From Austropuccinia psidii (Eukaryota > Basidiomycota > Pucciniomycetes > Pucciniales > Sphaerophragmiaceae), in the NCBI GenBank assembly GCA_023105745.1, contig JALGQZ010000017.1, positions 468,001 to 532,000 of the forward strand: 64,000 nt of DNA, read 5' to 3'. The notes under the pieces are model-generated. The model was not told the DNA's origin. It was given only the letters and a program-made list of their open reading frames with translations, and did no database searches. The stretch's first letter is position 1. Each line of letters begins with the position of its first letter. Shown here in pieces: positions 59,233-64,000 of this stretch. A program made the translations under genes and the position numbers.

Positions 59233-61354
59233 ATGGCCCGAACCCCGGGAAATTCACATGAATTTAATGAACAACCAACTTCAGCCCCAGAGAGTGGAAG
59301 TGAAATCTCTGATATCGCCAGTAGTCGTGCATTAGGCATTGAAGTAGAGAGCCAGTCACATGAAGATAATCAAGATCCACAAGTTCTTCCGGAATGTGAG
59401 TATGTATCCATCTTGAATATTTCAAATCTCTCAAAACCTGATATTGTGTCATAGCCTTTATTTCAGGGCAGCCTCCAAGCTCTCAGAATCCAAATTTTAA
59501 AAGTTATGAGAAGGAAAAGACTGTTGAACCTTGTGCACCGACAGAAGATGATGGGAAAGATGATGTAATTTTCAGTGGGGAGGTGGAAATTATATCCAAG
59601 GAACAATTTGTCTCCAACATTGCTCAAACAATCCCAAGGCTCGAAAAAATCCAAAATGATAGTAAAATTGCTGATTATGTGCGTCAAAAGATTGCTGAAG
59701 CCATGAGCCTGCTCAAAATGGATTTGAACCGTAAGTCCATTAATAACTCAAATCAAAATTGATAAAAATAGCTGCTTACAATATATGGGCAGGTGTGGAG
59801 GTGGGAGAATCTCTACCTGAAGGATCTCGAGTCGTAATTGGATTTCCAGGAAAAGGATTAGGAAAAAGACCAAATATACATGCGACCAAAAAAACAAACA
59901 AAAAACGCCGTACCTTTGAAGCCGCAAACGATTCTCGCGATCAAGGTCATGAAATTATCAATGTTGAAGGGGACCATGTTGATAATCAACCTCCGCATAC
60001 TGAACCCCCCCCAATACTCAATGAAACAATCCATGATCAAGCTCCACATACTGAAAGCCCCCCGATACCCAATGAAACAATGCATGATGCAACCCCTCTC
60101 GCCTCTCCTCGGAATATTCAAGCCTTTCAAGAAAGGGAAACAATTAAACATGATACAATGGGACGAGATATGACTGATATAATTCCCGACGCTGAGCCCG
60201 AAGTGTCATCCGCTGCGAATTTTGAACAAATGTTTTTATCCCGCATGGAAGAGTTTGCAGGCATTTTGAATTATCATTCCAACATTTCTCAACAATCATG
60301 GAAAAGGGGGCTTGATAATATCAATAGGATTTACAAAAATAGATGGGACAATTTACCAACAAAGGATGCTCATACATTCCTGCCAATTGGTATTAAGGTG
60401 ATCAGTAACCGAGAGCTTAAAATGTCGGCTTGGCTGGAGGACCTTGAGATGGCAGGTGAGTTTTTTTTTATCTTTGTGCATGATACTTGATTATTGGCTG
60501 TTGACTGGTGATATAAATTGCAATATACAGGGTTAGATTTTTTTAAGCCAACCGAAACAGAAGCGTTTTTTGATCACAACATTTGGAATCTCAAATTGAT
60601 GAAGGAATCAGCTAAACCTCCAGATAATCTCCCAAAATCAGAACACTCCTTCTTCAAAATGGTTCAGAGCCTTCTTTACCCCGCGAATCCAGTTAAACAT
60701 TTTTGGGCAAATGTTATGTTTGAATCCATTAGTTTAGTCTCATACGATGTGGTTGCACCCAAATCATATGTTGCACCAACATCAAATTTGACCAATCCTC
60801 TTGGACTCGAACGCGGAGCAGTTGAATACCTGGCCTCCTGCTTGAGTAAATCAAAGCAACGTGCAACCCAACTCAGCATTGAAGGTGGTGGGGCTGACAA
60901 TGAGATATCCACAAAGCCGCACAAGAACCTGGAGGATCTAATGGATACAGTTATCCATTTGATGATTGCGTACAACATGGTACGTGCACATACAAAGGTC
61001 AAAGTTAATGGCATCAAAGGCAAACTCACGAGCTCAAAAAAAAATGAGGCCATCAAAGATCTTTTGGCGTGTCACAAGAATCTCGGAATAAATCGAATTT
61101 GCTATGGTATATTAGCGGCATTCTGTGCGGCGGGGGTTCGTGGTTTGATGGTATGCTCAGATGACTGGAGAACAAGCTCAGTTAAAGGGGCTTTATCACT
61201 AATTGACATTTCCGCAAAACTTTCAGAGGGTAAAAATCTAGTGGAGCCAGTGTGGCTACGTACTAATAAGTATATATGTAATTTACTGAATAAAAGTTTC
61301 TTCTCATCAGAGTCTTTCAACCCCACTGTACCTCTTAGATTTGAATTTGCATGA
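59233..61354 (+). CDS. Hypothetical protein, 637 aa, four exons
   Basis: Exons 59233-59395, 59467-59730, 59793-60455 and 60531-61354; introns of 71, 62 and 75 nt with GTGAGT, GTAAGT and GTGAGT donors and TTTCAG, GGGCAG and TACAG acceptors. All junctions keep the frame. The start sits in CCGCCATGG. I do not recognise a family. The N-terminal half is acidic and probably disordered, with a basic nuclear-signal-like stretch KKTNKKRR at 175-182. Two imperfect 17-residue proline-rich repeats follow (about 210-243, each with NET.HD). The C-terminal half (about 290-637) looks globular, with W, F and H residues and SEHSFFKMVQSLLYPANP near 395. No signal peptide or membrane segment is seen. It shares a palindrome-bounded block with the downstream oxygenase gene. 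It may be a lineage-specific rust protein. Confidence 0.8.
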
Positions 61355-62050
61355 TGCTTAGTATTAGACTTTGGTGATGCCTGGGTGGCAAAACGCGGTC
61401 TTGGTTCAAGTGATGAGGTCACCTTGACGGTACCCAGGTCAGCAAAGCTCACAACCAGGATTGACCCATTTTAGATTAGCTTTGTACTAGATAGATTGTA
61501 ATTGAATTTTGCAAAGTTATTTATGAATTTAATAATCATGACTTCCTATCCTACTACTGCCCGGATGCCACAGTCTGAGTACCAATAGTAATTGTACGGC
61601 GGCATGCCTCCGTACATCATTGCAAAGACTCCGACAAGACGCAAGCTGAGTCAGGTGTTGTGCCCGCGAGTAGCACACGCGGGGGCATTGCGGGAGGTCG
61701 CGTTTATCCCTTCCCGCCAGCCCATAATAGGCCAAATGTTCCTGTGTCTTTCAAGAGGACTAGGATAGCTAGGGATCCGCAGCAGGATGCAAATTGCATT
61801 TGCATGTGCTTGCAAGATTCCAAATGGTTGGATTGGAAAGTGATTGCATGGGAACATCAATGTGTAAAATTGAATAATGCACTATCCACTGCAATTTTCA
61901 GGTTCAGGTATTTGAGATCGTGAATTTGCCAAGGTCAGGCGTGAGCTTTCTTTTTACCGCAATTAAAAAAGATTCATCCACCGCAATCCAATTTAGGTGA
62001 TATTAAGAAATCAGTAATCATTTGGTTTCATTTCAATTTCTGCTGAAAGC
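61355..62050 (+). promoter_or_regulatory. Intergenic region with two palindromes
   Basis: Contains palindrome P2 (61593-61616). An inverted repeat TGCAAAT-TGC-ATTTGCA lies at 61788-61804, about 250 bp before the oxygenase start; its TTTGCA half-sites recall the element before the 59233 gene. A looser pair CCTGGGT/ACCCAGG lies near 61380-61440. No coding content recognised. Confidence 0.4.
61593..61616. repeat. Palindrome P2 (arms TGTACGG/CCGTACA)
   Basis: 24 bp with arms TGTACGG and CCGTACA and centre GGCATGCC. Symmetric except for one base pair. It lies 239 bp after the first gene. Confidence 0.85.
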
Positions 62051-63387
62051 ATGCCATTCACCAAAAAAGGAAAAGAGCGTAAAAGGGAACTCGTGAGAAA
62101 GCGTCGGGCTGAGGAAGGAAAGTGTGAGTTACTCGCTTAATCTCAGTGTATATATGCTTCCACATTTATGTGGCACCCTCATTGGGCCCCACGGAAGAAC
62201 ATTGGCTTTAGTCGGTTCAGATTGTGCCAATGTCATGATGTCATGTGGGCTCCAACAGGGAAGTTCAAGGATGTGTGCCGAAGAAAGCTCCTTGGCAGTA
62301 TCTGATATCTTGTGTGCTTCAACACATAGTGATCCCTCAACCACTTGGGAAGAGTAGCAGATCCCAAAAGACAAATGAGCGCAAAACGAGCCGAATGAAT
62401 AGGTTGTTTTCCTCCTCTCGCCCAACAGCACAAATATCAATGCCAGTATCAGCAAATATGACCCCAAGTGAAATTCGGAGGGTTGTGGATGTCAATCAGA
62501 TCAAACGCATTCACTTTGGCCGTGTGGCAATTTTCTCTTCAACCGGATTACTCATTGCCCTTGTCGAATTCCGACCATTCACAACAATGAGTGAAGTCGA
62601 GGTCAATCAATGGGATGAATTATCACAATTCTTATTTCGCAAAAAGAGGTTCACTGACCCTATTGCAAAAAATGGTACATTACTGGAGGGATTTATGTTT
62701 GCGATTGGGTGGCGCAAATGCACCACGAAGAATGAACAATTTGGTCTGTATGGAAGTGCTGGCAAAATTGAAAATGCAAAAGATGAATGGCGGAACCGAG
62801 GTGCCAATCTTAGCTCGGTGGGTTGCATTCTAGGTCAATCCTTACGATATGTTGGGGATAATTTATTTGAGAAGATTCAAAATTCCTACAATTCATTGGG
62901 GGTTCCGTCTTTTGATCAAGTCAACTATGAAGGCAATATTCCGGCAAATCAGGGTGCATTCGAGTTCGCTTCCGCACTCACTTTCACCATGAATGGATTC
63001 AAAAACGCACCTCATGTTGATAAGGATGCATCGCAGTATGCTTCGGGATGGTGGTTTCAAGCTGATAAGCGGACCGGCCAAATTCAAAGAGATGCGTCAA
63101 AGCGGTGTACAGGGGGAAAATTGATTTTCCCAAATGAGCATTTTTGGATTGATCTATCCGCATGTCATGGGCTCATTCAGGTAGTGTGGGCCAGTAGTAC
63201 ATTTGTTCATTATACTGATCCAGCACAGGACAACGAAAGCACGACACTAGTGGGTATGTCCGCACAATGCTCAAGCAGGTTAGCAAAAACAATTCGGCAA
63301 AAAAACCATGGCTATTATGAGATTGGCGAGAGAGCGGGCTATCAAATCAGGGATGGTAATACAATCTCATGCCAATTCAAAGAATGA
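62051..63387 (+). CDS. Tet-like 2OG-Fe(II) dioxygenase domain protein, 376 aa, two exons
   Basis: Exon 1 is 62051-62123 and exon 2 is 62330-63387, with an intron of 206 nt (GTGAGT to ACACATAG). Enzymes of this fold use iron and 2-oxoglutarate; TET/JBP members oxidise 5-methylcytosine or thymine, but the substrate of this family is not known to me. H253 and D255 (APHVDKDA) and H318 (STFVHYTD) fit the HxD..H iron triad, with GGKLIFPNEHFWIDLSACHG between them, as in the Tet-like proteins expanded in rusts. Exon 1 gives a very basic N-terminus (KKGKERKRELVRKRR), probably a nuclear signal. A longer single-exon frame exists from 62245, but its N-terminus looks unconserved; the exon-1 model is inferred. 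No obvious lesion. Confidence 0.78.
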
Positions 63388-63512
63388 GGAGTTTTTCATG
63401 TGTGTTGGGTAAGTAATGGTGGGATAAGGCAGAGGACAAAATACACCAGGATTGGATGGATTCGAGTGCGGGAGATGGGGTGTCTCACATGAAAAAGGGG
63501 TGAAGTGGATTA
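63388..63512. other. 3' flank of the oxygenase gene
   Basis: Short noncoding stretch before palindrome P3. Nothing recognised. Confidence 0.4.
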
Positions 63513-63536
63513 TGTACGGTGGCATGCCATCGTACA
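63513..63536. repeat. Palindrome P3 (arms TGTACG/CGTACA)
   Basis: 24 bp with arms TGTACG and CGTACA and centre GGCATGCC, identical to P2 at all but three positions. Exactly 1920 bp from P2. Confidence 0.85.
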
Positions 63537-63574
63537 TCTGTCCTGGTTTGTTGCTATTGTCCAGGATGCGAATG

Positions 63575-63972
63575 CTTCACACGCAAAACCTTATGCTTGT
63601 GCAGGTTCCGCCAATGCTAAAAGTTCCTTACGCCTATGCGGGGTGCCGACGCTACACACGCCAATCCTTACGCCTGTGCAGGCTCCCAAAAATTTACACG
63701 CCAATCCTGACGCTTGTGAAGGTTCCCAAAAATGGTAAAAATTCCTTACGCCTGTACAGGCTTCCGGCGATTCACACGCAAATCCTTACGCTTGTGAAGG
63801 TTCCCCACAATGCTGAAAATTTCTTGGCCTGTGCAGGATCCCGAGAATTCACACGCCAATCCTTACGCCTGTGCAGGCTCCCAACAATTGACACGCCAAT
63901 CCTTACGCCTGTGCAGGCTCCAGACAAGTCACACGCCAATCCTTACGATTGTGAAGGTTCCAGACAATTTAA
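63575..63972 (+). repeat. Tandem array of ~40-bp units
   Basis: About ten copies of CGCCAATCCTTACGCCTGTG followed by CAGGCTCCCAACAATTGACA, some with TTGTGAAGGTTCC. The core ATCCTTACGCYTGTGYAG is shared with the array at 58205-58690. Frames across it are repeat translations. Confidence 0.9.
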
Positions 63973-64000
63973 ACAATTCAATACATGAGTAAGATTAATA

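Noticed and set aside
61380..61440. GGTTCAAGTGATG resembling a tRNA B box
   Set aside because: The final C of the B box is missing and no convincing A box or cloverleaf can be drawn.
62245..62330. Start of the oxygenase frame at 62245 as the true N-terminus
   Set aside because: This stretch lies in a likely intron (GTGAGT at 62124 to ACACATAG at 62329); the upstream exon supplies a better start and basic N-terminus. Not fully excluded.
63452..63992. 178-aa frame with RQSLRLCRLP repeats
   Set aside because: Translation of the 40-bp array, open because the unit lacks stops.

Overview
The window looks like a transposon-rich, AT-rich piece of a basidiomycete nuclear genome. The evidence is short introns (62-81 nt) with GT..AG ends, a start codon in a CCGCCATGG context, nested Ty3/Gypsy LTR retrotransposons ending in a chromodomain-like tail, and a Tet-like 2OG-Fe(II) oxygenase gene of the kind multiplied in rust fungi. 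The retroelement proteins and the 'TTACGCTTGTG' satellites resemble, from memory, those of the myrtle rust Austropuccinia psidii. I therefore infer Pucciniales, probably A. psidii; no search was possible.

Positions 1-57847 are almost entirely nested mobile elements. Element A (1-8172; its 5' LTR lies outside the window) has a gag-pol broken by one stop and one frameshift. Next comes a satellite/R-repeat unit on the minus strand, interrupted by solo LTR H1; solo LTR H2 beside it sits in a fragment of a D-family LTR. Both solo LTRs have perfect 5-bp target duplications. From 15434 to 45214 lies an old element, D, whose 5' LTR took three independent insertions. These are full-length element B (16119-25554, TSD GAAAG), a 554-bp solo LTR (25582-26135, TSD GTACC) and full-length element C (26532-36622, TSD TTGAG, intact 1953-aa Gag-Pol). 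D's 3' LTR continues directly into the leader of a second, decayed copy (E), so the two share an LTR. E is split by a 7.56-kb element with inverted termini (F, 45605-53165), which itself holds microsatellites and a probable solo LTR. E is then cut by an A-family LTR plus leader (G), and G by a truncated minus-strand B-family LTR (H).

From 57848 the character changes. CpG dinucleotides are plentiful and there are two intron-containing genes: a 637-aa protein of unknown function (59233-61354) and a 376-aa Tet-like oxygenase (62051-63387). Each lies between copies of a near-palindrome with TGTACG..CGTACA arms (58711, 61593, 63513). The whole block is bracketed by two related tandem arrays (58205-58690 and 63575-63972).

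The most interesting signals are these. (1) In A and C the Gag-Pol start codon lies inside an intron of an overlapping ORF1, exactly 20 nt before its 3' splice site, so splicing would choose between the two proteins. (2) The ORF1 start codon itself appears to be assembled by splicing (A|TG). (3) Element B has almost identical LTRs yet lacks capsid and nucleocapsid coding and carries a pol stop, so it was probably mobilised in trans. (4) The array-palindrome-gene-palindrome-gene-palindrome-array block looks like a unit. All domain calls come from reading motifs by eye.
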